Positions 7,579 through 13,137 of a stretch of DNA of 24,218 nt are shown one piece after another (position 1 is the first letter of the stretch; every line of letters starts with the position of its first letter). The DNA is taken from positions 1-24,218 of IMG/VR virus record IMGVR_UViG_3300030389_002234; one strand, given 5' to 3'. The notes beneath the pieces are model-generated. The model was not told where the DNA came from, ran no database searches, and saw nothing but the letters and a program-made list of their open reading frames with translations. The stretch is from a virus. Made by a program: the position numbers and the translations under genes.

Positions 7579-7951
7579 TCTCGACTATTTTATAAAGTAC
7601 AACAGACAGTCTCTTTGCGGTTATTGTAAAGCGCCTGCAAAGGGATTGCTTGTTGAAAAAGAAAAAGATATTTACTACGCGGCATGTAGCAGAAAACACG
7701 CAGAAAAGATAATGAACGGAGAGAAACTAAACAGAAGGGCATACGCAAATCGAGACGGTGTGCGCTATGCAACAAAACAAAGCAAGGACAAATATATTGA
7801 GATCGCTAAGAAAAGCGGTACTTACGTTATGCATGAGTGGGACAGCAACGATAGAGAACAATTTTTTAATGAAGTAGTCTTAAACTATCTTGATTGGGCC
7901 AATGAGCAGGCAGAGAACGGCAACATAAGAGAGATAGTTATAGATGGTTAG
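7559..7951 (+). CDS. Small zinc-finger-like hypothetical protein
   Basis: A 130-residue protein starting within the end of the DUF669 gene. C20-x2-C23 (SLCGYCKAP) and C43-x3-H47 (AACSRKHAEK) form a plausible single zinc site. The rest is helical and charged (MHEWDSNDREQFFNEVVLNY), with no known enzyme motif. It overlaps the primase-helicase gene by eight bases. Primases of this type often carry an N-terminal zinc ribbon; the one here does not, so this protein might supply a DNA-contact zinc module in trans. That last idea is speculation from gene order. Confidence 0.75.
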   Translation: MTNFLSSLDYFIKYNRQSLCGYCKAPAKGLLVEKEKDIYYAACSRKHAEKIMNGEKLNRRAYANRDGVRYATKQSKDKYIEIAKKSGTYVMHEWDSNDREQFFNEVVLNYLDWANEQAENGNIREIVIDG

Positions 7952-9785
7952 CGTTACTAAACATTACGGAGAAGATGGTTTAGTCTTAGATAAAGATTTA
8001 GCGTTTGCAAGTTCAGGCAAAGATATCAGCGACTTACTGCGCGAGATGGAAAGCAACGCAGGATTGCGCGTTAGCAACTTAGTCACAACGGGCGAGATAG
8101 TCAGAGTTTCCGTTGGCGCGGTTGCAAGTCAACGTCCAGACAAAGGACAAGAAAAATCAGGTTGGTATTCAGTTAATTATTACGGCGACGCAATCTTCGC
8201 GTCTTACGGTAATTGGCGACAAGGCATAGAGTTCAAATTCAGCTCAGTCAATCCAAACGAGATGTCGGCGCGAGAGCGTGAAGATTTAAAACGGCGTATG
8301 GAAGAATCCATAGAGCGGAGCAAACAGCAACGCGCTGAAAGGTATGATGAAGTTAGCCAGGATTGTAAGAAAAGATTTGAGTCTGCAATAGAAGTTATAG
8401 ATCATCCGTATTTAGATAAAAAGCAAATTAAAAGTTATGGGTTAAAAGCAATCAGAGATAGTCTCGTTGTGCCTGTGCATTGTATAGAAAAAGGCCTAAG
8501 AAGTTTGCAATATATTAATAACGAAAAACGCTTTGTGAGCGCAAGCGAAGTCAAAGGCAATATTTATCATCTGGGTTTTGATTTATCAGATATCGCCAAT
8601 CAGAAAAAAATTATTGTCTGCGAAGGCGCAGCTACCGCGCATAGTATTTATGAAGCAACAAATCTTCCTACTATCTGTGTATTCTCTGCGTCGTTTGGTG
8701 AGGCGGCATTACTCAAGTTGCGTAAGCATACGCAAGCAAAGTTTGTGTTAGCGTTTGACAACGATGAACACGGTTTGGGCGCGAGTAAAGCGGAGGCGGT
8801 AGCGCAAGCGGTGGCGAGCGTGGAAATAAGAATACCGAGTGAGCGCGGCGACTATAACGACATGCACGTTGCTTATGGTTTAGAGAAAGTCAAAGAAGAG
8901 ATAATTAAAAGTAAGTTTAACTTTGCAAGTTTTGCCATTAGTAACTATGTGGGCGAGCCGCCAGAGCGTGATTGGTTAGTAGAAAATTTTATTGAAAACA
9001 AAGCAGGCGTGTTTTCTTCCATTGGTGGCGTAGGTAAATCCATGCTTGCGTTGGATCTCGCTCTTAAAGTTAGAGATGGTTTTGGCGACTTTATGGGTAA
9101 ACCTGTCAAAAAATCAGGTAATGTGGTGTTTTTTACCGCAGAGGACGATAAAACAGAGATTCATAGGCGGTTAAAAGCCTTAGACGCTCTAGGAGCTACA
9201 AAAACGTCGTCTCATGAAGTTTATGTAATTACCATACCAAACCTTAAACAACCCTTGAATTTGCTCATAGAGGACGTTTCTGGACTTCGAATTTCGAGTG
9301 AAGGCTACGAATTGTTGGAACAATTAGAAAGTATCGATAATTTAGCATTATGTATCTTTGATCCGATATCTTCGTTTGTTTCTGGTGTGCCGATTACGAC
9401 TAGCCAGGAGGCAGCACAGATGTACGGACAATATTGTTCTATGTTGAGTACAAAATTTGATTGCTCTACGTTGTCAATTCATCACATGACTAAAAGCGCC
9501 TTACAAGGTATTGATGATCCTATGTTGGCGCGAGCTGCTATTCGTGGCGCAAGTAGTATTATTGACTCAGCTAGGTTTGGACTCGCGGCATGGTTAGCAA
9601 GCGAGAGCGAGGCAGAGCGCATTTGTTTAGAGCAAGGCGTAGAATTTGACCGCATGCGCGTGATTAAGGCGGCGATAGTTAAAACTAACTCAGGCGAAGT
9701 CGATACAAAAATTAAGACTTTGTTTCGAAAAAATGCTTTACTTGAAATCATAGAAGAAAACAAAGGAGGTATAAATTGGGACTAA
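7944..9785 (+). CDS. Toprim primase - RepA-like helicase fusion
   Basis: A 613-residue two-part replication protein. Residues ~150-320 are a Toprim primase domain: IIVCEGAATAHSIYEAT with E227, and LAFDNDEHG with D272 and D274, for metal-dependent primer synthesis. Residues ~340-600 are a RecA-fold, RepA/AAA_25-type helicase: Walker A SSIGGVGKS (358-366), NVVFFTAEDDKTEIHRRL, Walker B LALCIFDP (D473), and SIHHMTK (H513/H514) as the sensor-like motif. The N-terminal ~150 residues hold no zinc ribbon and are unrecognised. It would unwind DNA and lay primers for host polymerase, since no phage polymerase is visible. The start overlaps the preceding gene. A repeat-rich noncoding stretch follows 130 bases later. 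Confidence 0.9.
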   Translation: MVSVTKHYGEDGLVLDKDLAFASSGKDISDLLREMESNAGLRVSNLVTTGEIVRVSVGAVASQRPDKGQEKSGWYSVNYYGDAIFASYGNWRQGIEFKFSSVNPNEMSAREREDLKRRMEESIERSKQQRAERYDEVSQDCKKRFESAIEVIDHPYLDKKQIKSYGLKAIRDSLVVPVHCIEKGLRSLQYINNEKRFVSASEVKGNIYHLGFDLSDIANQKKIIVCEGAATAHSIYEATNLPTICVFSASFGEAALLKLRKHTQAKFVLAFDNDEHGLGASKAEAVAQAVASVEIRIPSERGDYNDMHVAYGLEKVKEEIIKSKFNFASFAISNYVGEPPERDWLVENFIENKAGVFSSIGGVGKSMLALDLALKVRDGFGDFMGKPVKKSGNVVFFTAEDDKTEIHRRLKALDALGATKTSSHEVYVITIPNLKQPLNLLIEDVSGLRISSEGYELLEQLESIDNLALCIFDPISSFVSGVPITTSQEAAQMYGQYCSMLSTKFDCSTLSIHHMTKSALQGIDDPMLARAAIRGASSIIDSARFGLAAWLASESEAERICLEQGVEFDRMRVIKAAIVKTNSGEVDTKIKTLFRKNALLEIIEENKGGINWD

Positions 9786-9805
9786 CTAATAATAAAGGAG
9801 GAGCA

Positions 9806-9916
9806 ATGTCTAAAGGATCAAATCCAAGGCCAATGAACAGAGATAAATTTAACGAAAACTTTGACAAGATTTTCGGCAAAAAAAAGGAAAAAACCAAACC
9901 AAAGGACAAGAATTAA
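9806..9916 (+). CDS. 36-residue phage microprotein (SKGSNPRP type)
   Basis: A short gene with a strong AAAGGAGG ribosome site four bases before ATG. The product starts MSKGSNPRPMNRDKFNENFD, continues KIFGKKKEK and is basic at the end. I recall the pattern SKGSNxRP...F/YxENxDxIFG as a recurring microprotein in many tailed phages, often near replication or packaging genes; this is memory, not a search. No function is known to me. Size, ribosome site and pattern together make it a real gene. It lies directly after the primase-helicase and just upstream of the repeat-rich segment. Confidence 0.8.
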   Translation: MSKGSNPRPMNRDKFNENFDKIFGKKKEKTKPKDKN

Positions 9917-9917
9917 T

Positions 9918-10026
9918 GTACACAGATTCTCGTTTTATGTGCATAGAATCGCGTTTTTGGTACACAGATTAGTCTTACAAGGTAATTAAATTAGTCACAT
10001 AGACTATATAGCTATATAGCTATATA
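9918..10026. repeat. Repeat-rich noncoding segment, candidate replication origin
   Basis: Several repeats are packed in ~110 bases. GTACACAGATT occurs at 9918-9928 and 9960-9970, exactly 42 bases apart. GATTCT (9925-9930) and AGAATC (9945-9950) are inverted. ATTAGTC occurs at 9968-9974 and 9990-9996, 22 bases apart. TAGTC/GACTA form an inverted repeat (9992-10006). The palindrome CTATATAG is repeated 2.9 times at 10004-10026. Direct repeats spaced by near-whole helical turns next to an easily melted TA block, right after the primase-helicase, resemble an iteron origin. A promoter/operator complex is the alternative. The repeats are seen; the function is inferred. Confidence 0.55.
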
Positions 10027-10029
10027 CTA

Positions 10030-10062
10030 AAAATCGCTTTTTCTTTGGAAAAAAGCGATTTT
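10030..10062 (+). terminator. 13-bp perfect hairpin, likely terminator
   Basis: The arms AAAATCGCTTTTT (10030-10042) and AAAAAGCGATTTT (10050-10062) pair perfectly around a seven-base loop. The right arm ends in four T, so the hairpin would work as an intrinsic terminator, though its core is only TCGC/GCGA and the T tract is short. It closes the replication operon and lies 16 bases before the next gene. Because it is symmetrical it could also act on the reverse strand or be part of the origin. Confidence 0.65.
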
Positions 10063-10078
10063 GATTATTAGGAGAAAC

Positions 10079-10264
10079 ATGAAAAAAGATTTACGAATAT
10101 TCTTAACTAGATTCTTGTGGGACGATGAGGATTTTACAGGGCCTAATATTTATGCGAAGAGTGAGCGCGAGGCGCAAGCGATAGCAGAATATTACGGTTG
10201 TGATGTCATCGGCGAGCTAACGGAACAATTAATCCAAGAGAGCGAGTGCAAGAAGATACATTAA
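10079..10264 (+). CDS. Small hypothetical protein
   Basis: A 61-residue protein with ribosome site TAGGAG five bases before ATG; a frame starting earlier from TTG would begin inside the terminator hairpin and is rejected. The sequence is basic at the start (MKKDLRIFLTRFLWDDEDF), with a helix YAKSEREAQAIAEYYGCDVIGELTEQLI. The strand-loop-helix pattern with 'a.s..eA...a...g..vige' recurs in small phage proteins, but no function is known. Its end overlaps the next gene by 19 bases. It is rich in GAGCG/GCGAG words, unlike upstream genes. Confidence 0.75.
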   Translation: MKKDLRIFLTRFLWDDEDFTGPNIYAKSEREAQAIAEYYGCDVIGELTEQLIQESECKKIH

Positions 10265-10722
10265 ATAAATATTGGTGGCTTACTGAGGACGAGATTGAGC
10301 AACCGCGAGCAAGCGGGCTAGTGAGTGCGAGGGCGTGGGCGAAGTATAAATCTTACGCGAAACAGAAAGCGCTAGTCTGGCGATGGTTTCGGAAACAAGT
10401 AGGGAGAAAGGATCTCACGCCTGCGAGCAAGCTAGTTCTGTGGGCGTGCTGTGAGCGCCATAGGCATTTTAGTTGTAGCGTGAACGATAAATTTACTTAC
10501 TTAGCGCTTATGACGGGATTGGATCGGAGGAGCGTGAGTAATGCTATTCATGCGCTTGCGAGTGAGGAAAAGAATATCATCTGGATTGCAAGCGAGGGGG
10601 AAAGGTTATTAATGCGGAAAGCTAAGCGTGGTTATAAGAAACATTTATTGTTGGTTGGGTTAGAGAGCGAGCTAAGGGCAAGTGAGCGCGGTCTAGGAGA
10701 AAACACATTTTTTGGAGAGTGA
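10246..10722 (+). CDS. Winged-helix DNA-binding protein, replication-initiator-like
   Basis: A 158-residue basic protein read from GTG inside the previous gene (19-base overlap), with only weak AAGAGAG upstream. Residues ~55-110 resemble a winged HTH: LTPASKLVLWACCERHRHF, then YLALMTGLDRRSVSNAIHAL as helix-turn-helix, and a possible wing. This resembles the HTH of phage replication O/DnaD-like or RepA-like proteins, and the gene lies just beyond the candidate origin. Arg, Lys and Trp are abundant in the first 55 residues. An origin-binding role fits, but a transcription regulator is equally possible. Codon use is notably GAG/GCG/AGC-rich. Confidence 0.75.
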   Translation: MQEDTLNKYWWLTEDEIEQPRASGLVSARAWAKYKSYAKQKALVWRWFRKQVGRKDLTPASKLVLWACCERHRHFSCSVNDKFTYLALMTGLDRRSVSNAIHALASEEKNIIWIASEGERLLMRKAKRGYKKHLLLVGLESELRASERGLGENTFFGE

Positions 10723-10726
10723 TGAT

Positions 10727-10744
10727 TAACCGCGCTCTTGGTTA
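10727..10744. other. Weak hairpin between convergent genes
   Basis: TAACC (10727-10731) and GGTTA (10740-10744) can pair around an eight-base loop. It lies in the 22-base gap where the plus-strand replication operon meets the end of the reverse-strand operon. There is no T tract, so it would be a poor terminator at best. Confidence 0.3.
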
Positions 10745-10873
10745 TTATAGTTTATTGTCTCTCTCTTGTATTGCTTTTAATGTGTTTATCTCGTCAATAA
10801 GTTTGATTAAATCTTTGGTTGGAAGGTCGTAATAATCAACCGCAAGCCTTTGTTCTAATTCGTCTAGTGTCAT
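10745..10873 (-). CDS. 42-residue helical microprotein
   Basis: Last gene of the reverse-strand operon. It reads MTLDELEQRLAVDYYDLPTK and continues DLIKLIDEINTLKAIQER, an amphipathic helical pattern with no stop until TAA. The spacing to the preceding gene is 10 bases. No Shine-Dalgarno sequence is visible before the ATG (the upstream bases are all A/T), which lowers confidence. No family is recognised. The Leu/Ile/Asp periodicity argues for a real protein rather than chance, and the plus strand has no competing gene here. Confidence 0.55.
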   Translation of the reverse strand: MTLDELEQRLAVDYYDLPTKDLIKLIDEINTLKAIQERDNKL

Positions 10874-10883
10874 TTTAAATTTA

Positions 10884-11111
10884 TTAATTTGTATATCTCA
10901 AAATTAGCATGATAAATCTATTTTCTGCATCATCATAAGTATTAAAATAAGTTACTTTGTCATATATGCCGCCTTCCCTGTACTTTTCATATTCATTGCC
11001 TGCATAATTTAAAAGATCTAAATAATATCTTTTACCTCTTTGTTTAATTAACACATATGGTTTATTGGTTTCTCTATGAGTTATTTTACTTTCTAACAAT
11101 GTTTTAGACAT
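10884..11111 (-). CDS. Small hypothetical protein of reverse-strand operon
   Basis: A 75-residue basic protein with AAGGGG about six bases before ATG. It is β-rich: PYVLIKQRGKRYYLDLLNY, then YDKVTYFNTYDDAENRFIML. The 'vtyFnTydeA...F' part resembles small phage proteins in which a strand and helix are fed by a YDDAE motif; the same type of wording (YEEAYARC) occurs in the first gene of this operon. No function is known. The start lies two bases after the previous stop, so translation is probably coupled. Confidence 0.72.
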   Translation of the reverse strand: MSKTLLESKITHRETNKPYVLIKQRGKRYYLDLLNYAGNEYEKYREGGIYDKVTYFNTYDDAENRFIMLILRYTN

Positions 11112-11113
11112 AT

Positions 11114-11287
11114 TTACCCCTTAATTAAACCCTTAAACCTGCCCTCCTCAGACCATTGCAAAACTGTTTTTGCTCGTAGTAATGGGTCGGCTATGTAATA
11201 GCTTAATACCTGGTCGCCTTCAGAATTGAAAGCGACAAACCTGTTTTCTTGTTGGTAGATCTCTACCGCGTGATTATTTGTTTTCAT
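11114..11287 (-). CDS. Small hypothetical protein of reverse-strand operon
   Basis: A 57-residue protein starting MKTNNHAVEIYQQENRF and ending GRFKGLIKG. I choose the ATG at 11287 because AAGGAG lies four bases upstream; a longer frame from 11335 has no ribosome site and would run through the preceding gene. Two strand-like segments (AVEIYQQENRFVAFNSEGDQ and VLSYYIAD) and one helix are visible. No family is recognised. It overlaps the upstream microgene by 14 bases. Confidence 0.72.
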   Translation of the reverse strand: MKTNNHAVEIYQQENRFVAFNSEGDQVLSYYIADPLLRAKTVLQWSEEGRFKGLIKG

Positions 11288-11393
11288 TGGTCTCCTTTGG
11301 TTTAGCTTTTCGCGCTTGCTTGTTTTTATCTTCAAGCATTTTTATATAGATAGCATTATCTTTTATAGGTATGTCTTGCCATTGTTTAGTCAT
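11274..11393 (-). CDS. 39-residue basic microprotein
   Basis: Reads MTKQWQDIPIKDNAIYIKML followed by EDKNKQARKAKPKETNENK. The ribosome site AGAGAGG lies about seven bases before ATG. The first half is amphipathic, the second half highly charged and basic. It overlaps both neighbours (8 and 14 bases), which is typical of a compact operon. The upstream leader TAGAGAGGTTAACC nearly copies the leader of the preceding gene. No function is known. Confidence 0.6.
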   Translation of the reverse strand: MTKQWQDIPIKDNAIYIKMLEDKNKQARKAKPKETNENK

Positions 11394-11562
11394 TGGTTAA
11401 CCTCTCTACAGTAAATATAAAACGCTCAACATCTTTGTATTTAATAGGGTTATAAGTTTTTAAGAGCTTTGTAAGCTCTCCGCTATTAATGCAAATGTGT
11501 TGGCCAAAAAATAGCTCTTCTTTATTTTGGCTATCGATATAATCTATTATTAAGTTATACAC
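11386..11562 (-). CDS. 58-residue hypothetical protein, GTG start
   Basis: Starts at GTG with AGAGAGG seven bases upstream and lies two bases after the previous gene's stop. The product (VYNLIIDYIDSQNKEELFFG, then QHICINSGELTKLLKTYN, then PIKYKDVERFIFTVERL) alternates strands and helices and looks like a compact folded domain. No family is recognised. Without this gene and the microgene after it there would be an unexplained ~180-base gap in the operon; both have good ribosome sites. Confidence 0.65.
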   Translation of the reverse strand: MYNLIIDYIDSQNKEELFFGQHICINSGELTKLLKTYNPIKYKDVERFIFTVERLTND

Positions 11563-11564
11563 GA

Positions 11565-11936
11565 TTAAACCTCTCTAAAGTCTGGCGCAATAATTCCATA
11601 ACCGCCTAAGTCGCGGTACATGAAATCAATATTGCTATTAGTAAAGTTAGAAGAAAATTTAAGGGCGTAGCCTCTAGGGTCGCCATTGATGTAAATATTC
11701 TCTTCACTTGTGCCTAGTATTTGAGAAACTTTAGATAATACTTTATCTGTTTCTTTCTCCCATTGGTCACAGTCGATATCGCCGTTGCAATATTGCTCGG
11801 CTAATCTGTGAGTTTTATTCTCTAATCTAAATAACTTCTTACATAAAGAAACATTATCAAGATTAGTTTTGAACAAATCATTAAGGCGTTGCCCGTGTTG
11901 ATTTATTTGGTTATACATTTTTTCTTTTTTAGTCAT
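11565..11936 (-). CDS. Hypothetical protein with NGDPRGYALK motif
   Basis: A 123-residue protein with AAAGGAG nine bases before ATG. The N-terminal ~75 residues are helical and charged, with C31, C50 and C56 scattered. The C-terminal part contains YINGDPRGYALKFSSNF, then DLGGYGIIAPDF. I recall the 'NGDPRGYALK' string from many small phage and mobile-element proteins of unknown function, apparently a compact β-containing domain. It is a central gene of the reverse-strand operon. No activity can be assigned. Confidence that it is a real gene is high; the function is open. Confidence 0.8.
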   Translation of the reverse strand: MTKKEKMYNQINQHGQRLNDLFKTNLDNVSLCKKLFRLENKTHRLAEQYCNGDIDCDQWEKETDKVLSKVSQILGTSEENIYINGDPRGYALKFSSNFTNSNIDFMYRDLGGYGIIAPDFREV

Positions 11937-11964
11937 TGTGTTTAACTCCTTTGTTTTGGTTAAG

Positions 11965-11980
11965 ACGCTCCGCAGAGCGT
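11965..11980. other. Hairpin ACGCTC-CGCA-GAGCGT between operon genes
   Basis: A six-base perfect stem (ACGCTC 11965-11970, GAGCGT 11975-11980) with a four-base loop, in the 75-base gap between the first and second genes of the reverse-strand operon. No long T tract follows on either strand. It could be a weak attenuator or an mRNA-processing stem that sets the level of downstream genes. Confidence 0.4.
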
Positions 11981-12011
11981 TTCGGATATTTAATCCTCGT
12001 CAGTTAACCTT

Positions 12012-12470
12012 TTATAATTCTCCTGTTTCTAATTCAATGTATTCCAAACATCTTGCATATGCCTCTTCATATGTGTCGCAGTAATGATTGTCATGGTATG
12101 GATCATTTAAATCGTCTTCTTTAAAGTTTCCATATATCCATGTTGTATAAACGTCTTCATCTCCGCCCCATTCAACAGATAAAAAATCATATTTCTTTTG
12201 TAAAGAAACAATCTTTTTTCTATAACTGTATTCGGTATCGACTTCTTGAATATCGCTTTCATAAAACTGTTTCGCTTGTGATAATTCAGCTAACTTTAAA
12301 TTTTGAAAAGCAAGATGTTTTTTTTGTCTTGCTATTGATTTCTCAAGCTTTTCAATTTTTTGCTTAGCTGTTTTCTTCTTCAAGGTTAATTGAGATTTAT
12401 AATTTTCATGTTTTAAAAAAATTAAATCCTCAGTCTTAGTATAAAACTTATTACTTACTATTTTTGTCAT
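12012..12470 (-). CDS. Coiled-coil hypothetical protein, first gene of reverse-strand operon
   Basis: A 152-residue protein with TTGGAG nine bases before ATG. Residues ~25-95 form a Lys/Glu/Leu/Gln-rich coiled coil (LTLKKKTAKQKIEKLEKSIA continuing through HLAFQNLKLAEL). The C-terminal ~50 residues hold WGGDEDVYTTWIYGNF and a Cys/His-containing YHDNHYCDTYEEAYARCLEY. The last part (TYEEAYARC-xE) resembles small strand-helix modules in other phage proteins. No known family. A role in host takeover or regulation is possible given orientation and isolation, but nothing proves it. Confidence 0.78.
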   Translation of the reverse strand: MTKIVSNKFYTKTEDLIFLKHENYKSQLTLKKKTAKQKIEKLEKSIARQKKHLAFQNLKLAELSQAKQFYESDIQEVDTEYSYRKKIVSLQKKYDFLSVEWGGDEDVYTTWIYGNFKEDDLNDPYHDNHYCDTYEEAYARCLEYIELETGEL

Positions 12471-12489
12471 TGTGTTTTCTCCAAAAAAC

Positions 12490-12509
12490 GTAAAGAATAA
12501 TCTCTTTAC
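12490..12509. promoter_or_regulatory. Inverted repeat in leader of reverse-strand operon
   Basis: GTAAAGA (12490-12496) and TCTTTAC (12503-12509) are exact inverted copies with a six-base spacer. It sits between the candidate promoter and the first gene of the reverse-strand operon, so it is well placed as an operator or as an mRNA leader hairpin. Confidence 0.5.
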
Positions 12510-12513
12510 ATAC

Positions 12514-12544
12514 GTTATACTACTCTTTTTTACTCTGATTGCAA
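12514..12544 (-). promoter_or_regulatory. Candidate promoter for reverse-strand operon
   Basis: Read on the reverse strand: TTGCAA (12544-12539) as -35, then TAGTAT (12522-12517) with a 16-base spacer, or TATAAC (12519-12514) with 19 bases. Both -10 forms are near the sigma-70 consensus and lie ~45-50 bases before the first ATG of the operon. The match is moderate and unproven. Confidence 0.4.
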
Positions 12545-12586
12545 GAAATAAATATAAAAAAAAGTAAAAAAAAGTATTTTGACATA

Positions 12587-12592
12587 TATAAT
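12587..12592 (+). promoter_or_regulatory. TATAAT box just before small terminase gene
   Basis: A perfect TATAAT lies seven bases before the small terminase ATG, within TTGACATATATAATT. TTGACA and TATAAT are too close to form one promoter together, and no good -35 lies 17 bases upstream. If used, the mRNA would start at or next to the ATG and be leaderless. Confidence 0.3.
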
Positions 12593-12599
12593 TATTTGC

Positions 12600-13043
12600 A
12601 TGGAAACTAAACCTAAGTCAAAAGCTGGCAGAAAAAGAATTAAATTTGACGAAGAAACCTTAAAAAAAATACAAGAATGGAGCGGAAACGGACTTTCTGA
12701 GTCACAAATCGCACATTTATTAAATTGCTCATTGTCGACGATAGCAAGGAATAAGCGTAATAATGACAAATTTGACACAGCTTTGAAAACTGGAAAAGCT
12801 AAAGCCATAGCAGCAGTAACTAACAAAGTTTATGAAAATGCTTTAGAGGGAAAAGAAAATTCCGCTTTCTTTTTCTTAAAAAATCGCGATCCTAGCAACT
12901 GGAGCGATAGACAAGAGGTAAATCACAACATAAATCTAAAAGAAATCATGCAAAGTTCTAAAAATAGACTCATAGAGGGCGAAATAGTACAAAAAGAGAC
13001 TATTTCCGTCCCACTCCCTAAGAAGAAGTTGACCGAAGAATAA
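12600..13043 (+). CDS. terS: Terminase small subunit (HTH type)
   Basis: A 147-residue protein. A basic start (PKSKAGRKRIKF) is followed by a helix-turn-helix at ~30-55 (GLSESQIAHLLNCSLSTIAR). The second half contains AAVTNKVYENALEGKENSAF and FFLKNRDPSNWSDR, a signature pattern of small terminases, in which the oligomer binds the packaging site and delivers it to the large subunit. Position two genes before the large terminase supports this. The chosen ATG has no ribosome site; an in-frame TTG 21 bases upstream has none either. A TATAAT box sits just before it. The C-terminal ~40 residues are variable and basic. Confidence 0.85.
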   Translation: METKPKSKAGRKRIKFDEETLKKIQEWSGNGLSESQIAHLLNCSLSTIARNKRNNDKFDTALKTGKAKAIAAVTNKVYENALEGKENSAFFFLKNRDPSNWSDRQEVNHNINLKEIMQSSKNRLIEGEIVQKETISVPLPKKKLTEE

Positions 13044-13075
13044 AATACCTTGAAAAACCAGGAGAAAAATTAAAA

Positions 13076-13096
13076 ATGACCCCCCTTTTTTTCTAG
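13076..13096 (+). other. Six-codon minicistron over a C6T7 tract, candidate packaging region
   Basis: In the 94-base gap after the small terminase, a good ribosome site (AGGAGA) precedes ATG-ACC-CCC and a TAG only six codons later; the sequence passes through six C then seven T. It is followed by GCGGCGGTAG and a TATATA block. Such a polypyrimidine tract next to terS is a plausible cos/pac recognition or cleavage region, or a translational-coupling leader. Neither is proved. Confidence 0.35.
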
Positions 13097-13137
13097 CGGC
13101 GGTAGTATTTATATATAACCTTTGAAATAAATTTTTT

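Noticed and set aside
9794-9801. AAAGGAGG and the earlier TTG at 9776 as a start of a longer frame
   Set aside because: The second AAAGGAGG directly before ATG and the recalled microprotein start MSKGSN favour the short gene.
12140-12367. Plus-strand open frame opposite the coiled-coil gene
   Set aside because: Shadow of Lys/Gln-rich codons; no ribosome site and an unnatural Phe/Leu-rich product.
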